Origin: Molanna angustata
Taxonomy: Eukaryota > Arthropoda > Insecta > Trichoptera > Molannidae
Assembly: GCA_963576475.1 (NCBI GenBank)
Contig: OY754990.1
Span: forward strand, 10,398,921-10,462,920
Reading direction: 5' to 3'
DNA: 64,000 nucleotides
The notes under the pieces are model-generated. The model saw only the letters and a list, made by a program, of their open reading frames with translations, did not search any database and was not told where the DNA came from. Position 1 is the first letter of the stretch, and each line of letters opens with the position of its first letter. This document shows, piece by piece, positions 1 through 10,003 of the stretch. Position numbers and translations under genes: made by a program.

Positions 1-143
1 GTAGGTACATGTGTTGTATAGAAAATCAAATATCTTAAAATATTAAATAATTTGTATGTATGGGATTATAGTTTGGTACATATTCTTCAACTATACATAC
101 TATCGCTATCGACAGTTGGATCTCATGTGTTACATGCAACTAG
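1..143 (+). mobile_element. RepA copy A: Helitron-like element, 3' end only
   Basis: This stretch matches the terminal part of a family seen at least eight more times in the window (for example 4401-5625 and 13268-14312). It ends in CTAG followed by T, preceded by the shared GATCTCATGTGTTACATGCA block. The 5' side is cut off by the window edge. Naming it Helitron-like rests on the TC start and CTAG end of the full copies; it has no coding capacity. Confidence 0.7.
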
Positions 144-158
144 TATGTGAGTGTGAGG

Positions 159-160
159 GT

Positions 161-249
<89 letters not shown>
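159..249. repeat. (GT)n microsatellite
   Basis: An almost pure GT dinucleotide run of about 90 bp lies just downstream of the RepA 3' end. Confidence 0.95.
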
Positions 250-251
<2 letters not shown>

Positions 252-427
252 TGTTTATGTGTACCTATTATGTGCATGCGTGCTGTGCGTAAGTGATAAT
301 ATTATGAAATTCCTGTTTTTAATTTTTGAGCGAGTTTATGTTTTGTCTCACTGAATAGGTCTATGTCAAGGGACTTCTCATTATGTAACGATACTATGTA
401 ATTTTTATGTCAATTTTTTCTATATAT

Positions 428-945
428 CAAAAGAGACGAAGTTGGAATATTAACGGGGTAATCACTGCACCTACAGGGCTTACGACCTGTCATCGGCTGG
501 TTTACATGATCACTTTACGCGCTCGCGCAACTCTAATCAAGTAAGCCTTTTGTTGAGTACCCAATCAACAGATGGGTCGATGGCAGAGCGGTTAGCGCGC
601 TGGGCAAGTAATCCAGTGGTTGCGAGTTCGAATCCTGCCTCGACCGATTTCGTTCACCTATCACAAGCATTATGTTTATTTAGGGAACGTAGGAATATGT
701 ATATATACTTGTTCCAAAAGAACATATTCATTTGAAAAAAATTAATTTTTTGAAGGTTCTATACATTTTTATTCATAGATATTATTGTTCTTGAAAATAA
801 GCTGTTTTCACCGTTGCCATCTATGAAATGACGAAGAATTTTATTTTGTTACCCACTCTATTGAGAAAGTAGTTCAAATACAATGAAAGCAACAGTTCTC
901 ATACACGAGGTTACAATACTTTTGTGTAGATGTCACCACTGAACT
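428..945 (+). repeat. RepB copy 1, split by a SINE
   Basis: RepB is a dispersed non-coding family of about 400-450 bp that starts with AGAGACGAAGTTGGAATATT. It then carries CTTACGACCTGTCATCGGCT, later CCATCTATGAA...ACGAAGAA, and ends near GATGTCACC..CTGAACT. In this copy the left part (428-570) and right part (745-945) are separated by a tRNA-derived SINE. Other copies lie at 13098, 28595, 41424 and 46102. No terminal inverted repeats or reading frame were found, so its class is unknown. Confidence 0.65.
575..738 (+). mobile_element. SINE-3 with tRNA-Thr-like head
   Basis: The first 73 bases fold like a tRNA. A-box TGGCAGAGCGG and B-box GAGTTCGAATCC are present, GGTCGA pairs with TCGACC in the acceptor stem, and the anticodon arm has AGT in the anticodon position. 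The head is followed by a non-tRNA body that is shared with a second copy at 51249-51420, which is why I call it a SINE and not a tRNA gene. The loop base before the anticodon is A here instead of the usual T. It is inserted inside RepB. Confidence 0.75.
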
Positions 946-960
946 ATAATAATAATAATA

Positions 961-1045
961 ATGAACACTTCCTTGCACCCTGCGCAAGTAAATCGAATAA
1001 TTTTTATACATACATACCATCACGCCATGTCCCTTACGGGGTTAC
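961..1045 (-). repeat. Short scraps of SINE-2 tail and of a retroposon 3' part
   Basis: ACACTTCCTTGCACCCTGCG (961-988) is the reverse of the SINE-2 tail. CATCACGCCATGTCCCTTAC (1016-1036) matches the block that flanks the reverse-transcriptase relics near 43785 and 52852. Both are too short to classify alone. Confidence 0.5.
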
Positions 1046-1257
1046 AATTTACAATTTTGCAAATTTGTATATATAATACTCGCTTTGACCCCATTAGAGT
1101 TTGAAAGGTATCAGAATAGTGCTTCTCAATTTTTAACAATCAAATATTAAAGTCAAATAATAAGTAAAAAGGCACATCGCTTTCATAAAATGGCATTGAA
1201 GAATTATGAAGTTTTCATAATAAAATGTTTAAATCAAAAATAATTTAACAAACTCAT

Positions 1258-1383
1258 AACATTTGTTTAAATTCATTTCTCACGCAAATATTGCTTCACT
1301 GGGCTGGCAACATTGGGTAGTTGGAAAAAATTGCCACATGGCAATAAACTCGCCACTTGCGTAGGGTTGAAGAAAGTGTTCAT
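1258..1383 (+). mobile_element. SINE-2, 5'-truncated tail
   Basis: It carries CACGCAAATATTGCTTC, CTGGGCTGG, AAATTGCCACATGGCAATAA and CTCGCCACTTGCG in the order seen in the longer copies at 2608 and 12003. The tRNA-like head is absent, as expected for incomplete reverse transcription. Confidence 0.7.
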
Positions 1384-1529
1384 TATTTCGTAAAAATGTT
1401 GAAAAATTACCATAAAAAATTTGAATACTTGTCTGAAAATTATCCGTATTAAAATTTAATAGTTTAATAAAAATTTGAATACCTACTTGTCGGAAAAATT
1501 TCCATAAAAAATATGAATACCTAATAGTC

Positions 1530-1740
1530 GGCCTTCTAGGCTCATTTGGTTAGGTATCTGCCTGCTGATCCAAAAGTCTCGGAGTCGATTCCCGGCGGAG
1601 ACACAGTTTTTAATTGTGTTTTCAGTCTGACTCTATGTCTCCAGAATGAGGCAACTTGTTATTGGGTGCGTGTTAAATTAATATTTGACATAGTATGTAC
1701 CTGTTAGTTGCCAGATAAGTTATGTAAATAAAGAAGTTAA
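1530..1740 (+). mobile_element. SINE-1 (tRNA-derived)
   Basis: The tRNA-like head has a degraded A-box (AGGCTCATTTGGTTAGG) and B-box (GAGTCGATTCCC). The body reads AATTGTGTTTTCAGTCTG, CCAGAATG.GGCAACTTG and GGGTGCGTGTTAAATTA. The tail is AT-rich. A better preserved copy lies at 4535-4760 and inverted copies at 45848-46059 and 57690-57775. Confidence 0.8.
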
Positions 1741-1803
1741 TAAATATTTGAGTTTGATTTAAGTGACTTGGTAGTGAGGAGTATATCGTTGCCCCCCCCC
1801 CCC

Positions 1804-2361
1804 TAATCGTATTTTGTAGACATGTTTGTTTTAGTATCTGTTTCAATATACAATATATTTTATAACATCATAATATACCTATAGGTAATATTGTTAAAGA
1901 TATGTATGTAAGTAGTTTACATTGTAGACTATTATTTTTTCTTACGTGATTCACAGTCTGTCAAGGTTCACACTCAAAATATATGTACTTAAATCCTGTC
2001 TATTTTTGTGCTTCATATACACTCTTGCCTATTTTCGCAATACGATCGAGCATTGGTAAAATATCACTTGAAAATTGTATGTTTTTCTAACACCGACGCT
2101 TATTTCATTTTTGTGTATCAACCTACAGAAAAATAAATATAGATTTTTTTTAATGATTGTCAATTGTTTATTTATTTATTTATGTCATTTCAGAAAACCA
2201 CACATTAATACATTTGTGGTTACATATTTATTTACCTTTTATCACACCATATTTATAATGACAATAATAAGTAGATTACTGCTGCCCAACTAGAAGACAC
2301 CTTTTAATGTTTGAAAAATTGTTTATTTTTTCTTAATTGATAAATTTGCACGTAGGTAACA
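1804..2361. other. AT-rich stretch with nothing recognised
   Basis: A run of 12 C residues precedes it at 1792-1803 and a short (TTTA)n lies at 2165-2187. The only open frame is a 72-codon AT-rich one with no motif. I see no gene or repeat family here. Confidence 0.5.
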
Positions 2362-2606
2362 CACGACAATCAATTGTCGATGGCTATAGTATGTATAGTT
2401 GAAGAAAATATATCAAACAATATACCATTAAAACCAAATAATTTAATATTTTAAGATATTTTGTTTTCTATGCAAAACATGTAGGTATGTCAAAATAGTA
2501 TTGTAAGAAGTTCAGTGCATTTTTTCAGTCCTCTGGGCATTAAGTGGATCAAAAGTTATTACGGGGGGACGGACACACATACACACACACATACACTTTG
2601 ATACAC
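2362..2606 (-). mobile_element. RepA copy B, internally deleted
   Basis: It starts with the CAATTGTCGATGGCTATAGT block near the RepA 3' end (read in reverse). It then jumps to the GGATCAAAAGTTATTACGGG plus (AC)n segment that lies in the middle of full copies, so most of the interior is missing. SINE-2 follows directly. Confidence 0.65.
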
Positions 2607-2607
2607 A

Positions 2608-2818
2608 TAATGTTGACCGCCGTGGCACAGTTGGTAAGCCGTTTGGTTTCTGTGCGGGCGTCCTGTGTTCCATTCCCAGCAGAGGAGAAATTTATTTATG
2701 TAAATTAATTTCTCACGCAAATATTGCTTCTCTGAGCTGGAAACACTGATTAGTCGGAAGAAATTGCCATACGGCAATAAACTCGCCACATGCACGGGGT
2801 GCAAGGAAGTGTTAATTC
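2608..2818 (+). mobile_element. SINE-2 (tRNA-derived), near full length
   Basis: The head has an A-box-like CCGTGGCACAGTTGGTAAGC and a B-box with one change (GTGTTCCATTCCC). The body has TCTCACGCAAATATTGCTTC, then GCCATACGGCAATAAACTCG and ends GCAAGGAAGTGTT. Other copies: 12003-12208 (minus), 49283-49445, and tails at 961 and 1258. Confidence 0.8.
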
Positions 2819-2900
2819 AAGCTTTCAATTGGGAATAGTTCACCCATCCAGATACTTAACATATCAAAGGATTAGGCTCTGGAGGAGGTCTCTATACTAC

Positions 2901-3191
2901 CTAACAACCCTGCTGATTCCCGAATATTAACGTATAAAAATCTTTAACGTTTCTACATGTATTATTTATTACCGTTTTTTGCATTTTTATTATTATGTTT
3001 TTCGATAAATCTAAAATTTCTAAATTACGGATTAACGATTTTGGAATAATGCCAGTGGCTGAAATAATGAACGGTAATATTATTATTTTACGAGAATGCC
3101 AAAGTCTTTTAATCTCGTTACCTAAAGCGGTGTATTTTTTAATTATTTCATCAAAAGTTTTTATAATATTACTAGAATTTGGAATAGCCAC
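2901..3191 (-). pseudogene. Non-LTR retrotransposon, C-terminal 96 codons
   Basis: An open frame of 96 codons with no stop, ending shortly after FYTLIFGN. The order of motifs (KKYTALGNEIKRLW, then IILPFIISATGIIPKSL, then LDLSKNIIIKMQK, then NTCRNVKDF) is the pattern I know from the extreme C-terminus of insect retroposon polymerase proteins. Only the tail is present: no reverse-transcriptase core, no endonuclease. The upstream methionine is just the first in frame and not a real start. Which clade it belongs to cannot be told from this piece. It is a 5'-truncated relic and no function is expected. Confidence 0.65.
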
Positions 3192-3279
3192 GTCGCAAAT
3201 GTATTTTATTATTATTATGATTATTAATGTAGGTACCTACATCGAATTATGAGTTCATCCACATCGTAAAAAGTCTACT

Positions 3280-3410
3280 ATTGCATACAATTCTCTCACA
3301 CAGGACTGAGATTAAAACTGTCGATTCATTATGAGAAATAATGTAGTGAGATAGTAAAATTTCAATATTTTTACTATGTATAGAACGAATCGACAGTAAG
3401 AAAAAAAGTT
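3280..3410 (-). repeat. RepA 5'-end fragment
   Basis: GTCGATTCATTATGAGAA and ...GAACGAATCGACAGT form the short hairpin found at the RepA 5' end (compare 5577-5625), here with a changed loop. No RepA body is attached. Confidence 0.5.
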
Positions 3411-4400
3411 GTACTGTGGAAGAGATAGCGTGTCTGTCTATACAGTACATATACCTACTGTTCAGACGTGATATACAATGGCATGTAGGCAGATTATTAC
3501 TAATATAATGCTATATTGAAATCATTTGTATTTACGTTTGACGTCTCAATACTGCGCGACCTTGGAGTCGGATGCACAGCCAGGAAACAGGGGCCTCTCT
3601 TGACTCCACTTCTTCTTCAATTGATTGACTGACAGGACACGTTCAAGGTCCGCAGGCGCCACATTATTCAACATCAAGATGGCGGATTTGTCAGTGTGGG
3701 TTCCGAAAGTGTTAGCTTATGAATAAGGACAGACAAAGATCGGAAACGCCACTTTTATTTGGATATTTTATTTTTTTAAAAAAGCATGCCAAAAAATTAA
3801 ATAAAGCCACTTTTTTGTTAAAGAATGAATATGTATTTGTTACATTGTAGGTACATCCTCATACACACCCTAAATTAAGAATATGACCCAGGGCGCTAAT
3901 CGCTCTTCCACCACCCATATTCCTAAGTAAGATTTCATATATTTTATTAAAAAATAATTTTGGAATAGTCTAAGACCCGAATGCACAAACCTAGGCAACA
4001 AAATACTAACTCCTAACCTCACTGGAGTATTTAGTATTCTTAAGTTAGCAATTGCGTTGCAGACATCACTAACTAAATACTAAATACTACGCCAAACTTA
4101 AGGTCGATGGCGTAGCGTTTCACATTATTGTGTATGAAGAAAAGAGATAGATAATTTTATACTGACGTTTAAATGTTTTTTTTTGTCGTAACAATACAAA
4201 CACGTGTAAACAAGCTCACACTGACAGCTTGATGTAACGATTTTATCGCTGAATACTGTGGTATTTGTTCTCTGTTGGTTGAATGACATTATAATATGCC
4301 GACCAACCAAAGCAACTTTAGGCTATACATAGTGAAATGGTAGGTACCTATATTAAATTTATATTTAAAAACAAATAAAAAGACAAACAATATCATTATA
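3411..4400. other. No gene seen; one weak inverted-repeat remnant
   Basis: 3540-3720 is of normal GC and contains AAGATGGCGG but no open frame. 3960-4105 holds several near-copies of AACTAAATACTAAATAC in both orientations, which may be the end of a degraded MITE. Nothing coding is supported. Confidence 0.4.
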
Positions 4401-5625
4401 CTAGTTGCATGTAACACATGAGATCCAACTGTCGATAGCGATAGTATGTATAGTTGAAGAATAAGTACCAAACTATAAACCCATAAATACAAATTATTTA
4501 ATATTTTAAGATATTTGGTTTTCTATACAACATTGTCGGCCTTCGTAGCTCAGTTGGTTAGATATCTGACTGCTGAGCCAAAGGTCCCGGGTTCGATTCC
4601 CGGTGGAGTCACAGTTTTTAATTGTGTTTTCAGTCTGGATCTGTGAGACGATTAATATCTTAAGTCTCCAGAATGTGGCAACTTGTTATTGGGTGCGTGT
4701 TAAATTAATATTTGACAAAGTACCTGTTAGTTGCCCGAGAAACAATATTAAATAAAACACATGTACCTAGGTATGTATGTCAAGATAGGATAGTATGGAG
4801 GTCAGTCCTTTGATCCTACCCAGAATGTGAAAACAGCATGATGGTATGTATGTATGTTTGGAGATTAGTATCAAATTATTAAATCTTCTTAGATATTGTG
4901 AGTAGGCTACTTCCATACAAATTGTATGAAACAATGTCGTCACTAAATTCAATTTTTATAAAAATTGTTGAAAAAAATTTGCAATGTGCTAATAACAATT
5001 TAATATTTTTTATAGAAAATTAAATTTTCTAGTTGGGGGTGTTTCGGCTTTTTTCGATATTAAAAAAAAATGGAAATATAGGCAGTTAAACTCATAAATT
5101 TATCATAAAAAAAATATTTTTCTTAATAAAAAATGTTTGAGAAACCCTGGAATTTTAAAAAAAAAAATTATTTGAGATTTTGTATTTGTCTATGTTTATA
5201 CCAATTTTCAGCGTTCTAGCTTTTACGGTTTCTGAGATATATGGAAAAATAAATCAAAATTTCAAAAGTTGATAACCCCTGACTGAAACAAAAATTCACA
5301 ATTCTGAGTATAAAATTTTTGTAGGCTTGTATTTTTTTATATATTTTAAAATTTTGGGCTCTGTAAATTAAGCGGATCAAAAGTTATAGGGGGGGACAGA
5401 CACACAGACACACACACACACACAAAACTCACATAAAATGTTCTACTCCAAATTCTGAGAAAATCCATGTATGGGAACATATATGCTACGATGCCTCTAG
5501 TTGGTGTTATTAGCATGCAAAAAGTCCACTACACCATACAAAATGTTCCTTCGTACACGCATCTTGGCTTAATAATGTCGATTCATTAAGAGAATTGAAT
5601 TCTCATGAACGAATCGACAGTTGGA
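4401..5625 (-). mobile_element. RepA copy C, full length, carrying a nested SINE-1
   Basis: On the minus strand it begins TCCAACTGTCGATTCGTTCA (at 5625) and ends ...CATGCAACTAG with a T next (at 4401). A (AC)n run lies in the middle (5398-5425). GTTGGAT/ATCCAAC plus CGACAG/CTGTCG form subterminal inverted repeats near both ends. Without the SINE-1 at 4535-4760 it is about 1.0 kb. TC start, CTAG end, insertion next to T, subterminal inverted repeats and a central microsatellite are all features of non-autonomous Helitron/Helentron elements; no coding frame is present. Confidence 0.7.
4535..4760 (+). mobile_element. SINE-1 (tRNA-derived), best copy
   Basis: The head has A-box TAGCTCAGTTGG and B-box GGGTTCGATTCCC, so an internal RNA polymerase III promoter is intact by eye. 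The body has AATTGTGTTTTCAGTCTGGA, GACGATTAATATCTTAAG and GCAACTTGTTATTGGGTGCG. The tail is AATATTAAATAAAACA. It interrupts RepA copy C, so it is younger than that copy. Confidence 0.85.
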
Positions 5626-6109
5626 TTATATGGAGTTCTATAATATATTTAGATGTCATAGAACTCCACACGATAATTATATCCATGATATGGGTAATCA
5701 ATGTAAATACACAGCAACAAATGATAGAAGGAAGAAAAATAGCTAAAAATAATATTTTTTCTTCTCAAAATTTTCGTTTCTCTAGGCACTTATTCAGACA
5801 GACACTCCCCTGAACACGACACTGGTAGAATGTCTTCAAATCTTTCTTTATTCGTATGTCATTGTTAATATATTGATTCATGTTTATACTTTAATTAGAA
5901 ATGAAAGATGATAGATGAACTTCGTATGATTAGGTAACATAAGTTCAATATCATGAATTTCATATGTGAGTACAGGTTCATTGCGGGTTATTAAAAATAC
6001 GTTTTAGACGAAGCCGCGATAAACAGAGGATTAAAAAAAAAGTTAAATAAAACTAAAAAATGGCTTATATATAATAAACGCATTAAATAACATTATTGTC
6101 ATCATCATC
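5626..6109. other. No feature recognised
   Basis: AT-rich sequence without a convincing frame or a match to other parts of the window. The 5' end of the following retrotransposon probably lies near its right edge, but I could not find a target duplication that would fix it. Confidence 0.4.
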
Positions 6110-9100
6110 ATTGTCTGTGAAGCCGAACTTTTTTTTTTGGGAGAAGGTGAGTTTGCTCCCCCTCAACCCATCCTCTGGGATTGGAAAGTAAACCCTGCCT
6201 TCGACCTGGGGTCAGTATACTATACTGGTTTACCAAGCCACTGCATTTATGGTCCCCTAAAATGGCTCGCCATGTTCGGGGTTCTTTGCTTTGGTGCCCA
6301 GGCGGGCACTTGTGTTGGAGTTGATCGGCGGCCTATCTTGATGATGTCATCCCGGCCGCTGCGCGGCGGGTCTGGTTGGAGGTGTGAGCCGAGGGAGATC
6401 TGTGTGAAACGGTTCGTTGCTGGCCGGCCGCCGAATAGTACAGGGGCCCGACCTAAGCTAACGACTACGGGTTGGCTGCCCTATCAGTCGGCGCATAATC
6501 TCGCTGCAATTGTTGTGCCGGATCGTGACCGGACGAGGTCCCAGCAGTTGTATGCGGGGGGCACCAGGCGTCCTCCACGGCCATATCCTCCCTCCTTCAA
6601 CCTAGCAGCGCAGCTGCCGGAACAAATGTCCTTGAAAAGGGCTTCTGATCTCCTCGTTTCACAATGCCACCCCCCCCCCCACAAAACCTTCATGACAGAT
6701 AAACCCAATAATAATGTTTATACAGCGACAACCAAGACTGCATACCCTCGCACCATTTGTGAACTGTTGGTAGACTTCGCTAACATCAGAGGTATCCACA
6801 GTAATTTAAATTCTGTTCACCATCACTTGCAATCTCAAAAACCACACCTGCTCTTTCTCACGGAAACACAAATTCAAGATCCACCCGACACAAGTTACCT
6901 CAACTGCCCAGGGTACAAACTCGAAAGCATGTTTGTGCCCAAAGGAGGCTTGTGCCTCTACAGCCGCGAAGACATCAACTGTGTCAGATTCAAGGAGTTC
7001 GAGAACCCCGCCTTCAATGTTATGTGGGTCCGTTTAAAATCTAACAAATTCATAAAAATTTATGCTTGTATCTACCGATCTCCAAATATGAGTGATTATG
7101 ATTCTTCCGAGCTTTTCAAATACTTAGGAGAAACCATTGACAGTCTTCTGTCTCGCTACCCGTCGGCAGAATTTGCGGTTCTCGGCGATTTCAATGTCCA
7201 TCACTCCGATTGGCTGAAATCGGGAACTACCGATTCGGCTGGCCGCATGACGGAATCCTTTGCTTTGTGTCATAACCTGGAGCAACTTGTTCAAGAGCCA
7301 ACTCGCATCCCTGATGTCTCTGGGCATCGTTCCAATCTGCTTGATCTTTTTATGACTACCTCGCCAACGGGATACACACTGAAAGTCACAGCCCCACTGG
7401 GCTCTTCAGACCATTGCCTTGTGCAAACGGCCATCCACTTCATCCCGGACCTTCCACCCGAAAAACCTAAAAGGAAAATTTGGCAATACAAGTCAGCAGA
7501 TTGGAATGCACTGCGAATACACTTTCGCGACTTTCCTTGGAATGAAGTCTGTTTTAGAACCAAAGACCCTTCTATCTGTGCGCGTGAGGTAGGGGATGTC
7601 ATCACTTCTGCTATGGATGGCTATATTCCCTCCTCCCTCAAAACCTGCGGACCAGGCACAAAACCTTGGTTTGATTCCAAATGCCGAGAAGCAGTCACGC
7701 GTAAAAATCTGGCTTTCAAAACATTTCAAAAACTTCAATCCCCGTCAAACAAGAAAGCATACAACAAGATGACAAAGGATTGTAAAAAAACCATTAATCA
7801 GGCTAAAAAACTCCATGACCAACATATAAGTCAAAAACTCTCCTCATGCCCTAACGGTAGCCGAAGATTCTGGTCATTGTCAACCTCCATAGGTCAGAAC
7901 TTTTGCACATCTTCATTTCCACCTTTAACGAACCATGACGGATCCATTGCTAACTCTGCCACCGACAAAGCTAATCTTCTCGGTAAATTATTTGCAGATA
8001 ACTCAACCCTTGACGACGGAGGAAAAACTCCTCAACCAGTTCCACATTGTGGTTTTAAAATGAACGAAGTAAGGATTAACTTCTCTGAGGTTTTACTCGC
8101 CATCCGAGGGTTGGATGTTAACAAAGCTAATGGACCAGATGGAATTCCCGTTCTTGTGTTAAAAAAATGCTCCGCCGAACTAGCCCCAGTTCTCACTAAA
8201 CTCTTCAAACTCTCGTTTAAAACTGGTATTGTCCCATGTGACTGGAAAAAAGCGGTCATCCACCCAATTCCCAAAAAAGGTGATCGCTCCAACCCATCTA
8301 ACTACCGACCCATCGCTATTACTTCTGTACTCTCCAAAATAATGGAAAGGGTACTAAACACCAAGTTGATCACATACCTCGAAGCAAACAAAATTTTAAG
8401 CGACCGCCAATATGGATTTCGTGGAAATCGATCTTGTGGCGATCTACTTGCGTATGTGACATCCGTTTGGGGTCAAGTTATGGAACGCTTTGGAGAAGCT
8501 CAAACTGTCGCCCTTGACATCTCTAAAGCTTTCGACCGGGTTTGGCACCGAGGTCTCTTAATGAAACTCCCTTCTTATGGACTACCCCAGTCTCTGTGTA
8601 CTTGGATTGCGAATTTTTTAAAAGATCGCGAAGTCATAACTGTAGTGGACGGTTGCTCTTCTTCTCCCCATTCCATTAATGCGGGAGTCCCTCAAGGGTC
8701 CATTCTATCTCCAACCCTATTCCTCCTACATATCAATGACTTGCTCTTACGCGCCCCCATCCACTGTTACGCTGATGACAGCACAGTCCATGACAATTTC
8801 TCTTTTGACAAACCTCCTAAACAGAGTGAAATATCAGAAGCCCGGAAAGACCTTCATCAAAAAATAAATAGCTACCTCCACTCAATCAATACCTTGGGTG
8901 AAAGTAATCTTGTTTCATTTAACGTCTCAAAAACCCAAGCCTGTCTAATTTCTGCGAAGAGAAACCCCAATGAATTGCAAGTGTCTTTCAACGGAAGCAC
9001 CCTACCTAACAGCAGCTCTATCGACCTGCTTGGAGTATCTATAACGAACCAATTACACTACAAGGGCTCCATCGAAGCTAAGGTGAAACTCGCCTCCAAA

Positions 9101-9800
9101 AAATTGAGCGTACTATATAGAGCGCGCAGATATTTTACTAAGACCCAGATCTGTATACTCTACAAAGCGCAAATACGCCCAATTATTGAATATGGCAGTC
9201 ACCTCTGGAGTGGCGCCCCCCAATACCTACTGAATACCCTCGACGCTGTCCAAAGGCGTGCTATACGTCTGATTGATGATCCATCACTGACTGATGGATT
9301 GCGATCACTAGAACACAGACGCAGAGTCGGTATTTTAAGTTTATTCTATAGATACTACCACGGGAATTGCTCAGAAGAACTTGCATCTTTGGTCCCTCCT
9401 CCACCCACTCGCAACAGAGTCACTCGCTTCACTCAATCGCAGCATCCATTCACAGTGGACCTTCAACATATACGAACAAGTCGCTTCTCGAACTCCTTTA
9501 TTAACACAGCAGCCCGACTGTGGAACGATCTTCCGAATTCTGTGTTTCCACCTTCGTACAACCCGGGTCTTTTTAAAATCCGAATTGATAAACTCTTTTC
9601 TAGATTGCAAACCCCTCCCAACGCTACGTAGTGCGCTTCTTCGGAAGAGTAAAATGGACCCAAATACTAATAGCTGGCGTCCCCTACGTAGACGTAGACA
9701 TGTTAAAACAAGCGTCTGGCGACAGACGGATAAAGGATCGGAAGTCGGAAATACGCGTGCGCATAAATATTTAACTGAATAAATAAAAAAAATAAAAAAT
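6110..9800 (+). mobile_element. Jockey/CR1-type non-LTR retrotransposon
   Basis: Contains one long endonuclease plus reverse-transcriptase frame (6137-9631), a short 3' UTR with ATAAATATTTAACTGAATAA, and an A-rich end AATAAAAAAAATAAAAAAT at about 9780-9799. There are no LTRs. No separate ORF1 precedes the main frame, so the copy is either 5'-truncated or belongs to a one-ORF lineage. GC content is clearly higher than its surroundings. A run of 13 C residues lies inside the frame (about 6668-6680) without breaking it. Confidence 0.9.
6137..9631 (+). CDS. Endonuclease/reverse transcriptase (ORF2-type), uninterrupted
   Basis: The protein would nick genomic DNA and copy the element RNA at the nick. 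The frame is open for 1164 codons. An AP-type endonuclease occupies about residues 215-430: Glu in LFLTETQI (about 243), GDFNVHH (351-356) and SDH (424-426). The reverse-transcriptase core runs from KANGPDGIPVLVLK through PIPKKGDRSNPSNYRPI, QYGFRGNRSC, ALDISKAFDRVWH and GVPQGSILSPTLF to YADD (878-881). The C-terminal part ends in RLWNDLPNSVF. The first codon of the frame is TTG; in-frame ATG codons lie at 6272, 6626 and 6692. The last two sit just before the endonuclease and are the likelier starts, since the first ~160 residues resemble no domain I know. No stop or frameshift was seen, so this copy may be young. Confidence 0.9.
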   Translation: MGEGEFAPPQPILWDWKVNPAFDLGSVYYTGLPSHCIYGPLKWLAMFGVLCFGAQAGTCVGVDRRPILMMSSRPLRGGSGWRCEPREICVKRFVAGRPPNSTGARPKLTTTGWLPYQSAHNLAAIVVPDRDRTRSQQLYAGGTRRPPRPYPPSFNLAAQLPEQMSLKRASDLLVSQCHPPPHKTFMTDKPNNNVYTATTKTAYPRTICELLVDFANIRGIHSNLNSVHHHLQSQKPHLLFLTETQIQDPPDTSYLNCPGYKLESMFVPKGGLCLYSREDINCVRFKEFENPAFNVMWVRLKSNKFIKIYACIYRSPNMSDYDSSELFKYLGETIDSLLSRYPSAEFAVLGDFNVHHSDWLKSGTTDSAGRMTESFALCHNLEQLVQEPTRIPDVSGHRSNLLDLFMTTSPTGYTLKVTAPLGSSDHCLVQTAIHFIPDLPPEKPKRKIWQYKSADWNALRIHFRDFPWNEVCFRTKDPSICAREVGDVITSAMDGYIPSSLKTCGPGTKPWFDSKCREAVTRKNLAFKTFQKLQSPSNKKAYNKMTKDCKKTINQAKKLHDQHISQKLSSCPNGSRRFWSLSTSIGQNFCTSSFPPLTNHDGSIANSATDKANLLGKLFADNSTLDDGGKTPQPVPHCGFKMNEVRINFSEVLLAIRGLDVNKANGPDGIPVLVLKKCSAELAPVLTKLFKLSFKTGIVPCDWKKAVIHPIPKKGDRSNPSNYRPIAITSVLSKIMERVLNTKLITYLEANKILSDRQYGFRGNRSCGDLLAYVTSVWGQVMERFGEAQTVALDISKAFDRVWHRGLLMKLPSYGLPQSLCTWIANFLKDREVITVVDGCSSSPHSINAGVPQGSILSPTLFLLHINDLLLRAPIHCYADDSTVHDNFSFDKPPKQSEISEARKDLHQKINSYLHSINTLGESNLVSFNVSKTQACLISAKRNPNELQVSFNGSTLPNSSSIDLLGVSITNQLHYKGSIEAKVKLASKKLSVLYRARRYFTKTQICILYKAQIRPIIEYGSHLWSGAPQYLLNTLDAVQRRAIRLIDDPSLTDGLRSLEHRRRVGILSLFYRYYHGNCSEELASLVPPPPTRNRVTRFTQSQHPFTVDLQHIRTSRFSNSFINTAARLWNDLPNSVFPPSYNPGLFKIRIDKLFSRLQTPPNAT

Positions 9801-9817
9801 AGTATTAAATATTATAT

Positions 9818-10003
9818 ACTGTGCCAGTAAGAGAGGCGTCGGAAGACCTCAAAAAAGATGGTCTGACGACATAGCCGCTGTGGGGGGTAGAAATTGGCTG
9901 CAAGCAGCAACCGATAGAAGGAAGTGGAAGAATATGGAAGAGGCCTATATCCAGCAGTGGAAGACAGAGGGCTGAAGAAGAAGAAGAAGAAGACTGTGCC
10001 AGT
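9818..10003 (+). mobile_element. 5'-truncated RTE-type insertion with 11-bp target duplication
   Basis: ACTGTGCCAGT occurs at 9818-9828 and again at 9993-10003. Between them lies the last part of a retroposon polymerase frame (GVGRPQKRWSDDI, then W..AATDRRKWK, then EEAYIQQWKTEG and stop), followed by (GAA)n. Both the microsatellite-like 3' end and the target duplication are typical of target-primed reverse transcription. The same protein family ends the relic at 26290-27085. Confidence 0.85.

Larger units (their letters stand above)
1052..1790 (-). mobile_element. RepC copy 1 (inverted-end element) with two nested SINEs
   Basis: Read on the minus strand this follows the RepC family (best copies 27955-28514 and 54100-54664). 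The tract with GGCACATCGCTTTCATAAAATG (split here by a few differences from other copies) and the terminal GACTTGGTAGTGAGGAGT at 1763-1780 mark it. It is interrupted by a SINE-2 tail (1258-1383) and a SINE-1 (1530-1740). The distal end beyond 1052 is missing. Confidence 0.6.

Noticed and set aside
575..647. A functional tRNA-Thr(AGT) gene
   Set aside because: The tRNA-like part continues into a body shared with 51249-51420, and the loop base before the anticodon is not T. It is a SINE head.
4535..4610. A functional tRNA gene in the SINE-1 head
   Set aside because: A- and B-box are good, but the anticodon stem does not pair well and the body is the same in several copies.
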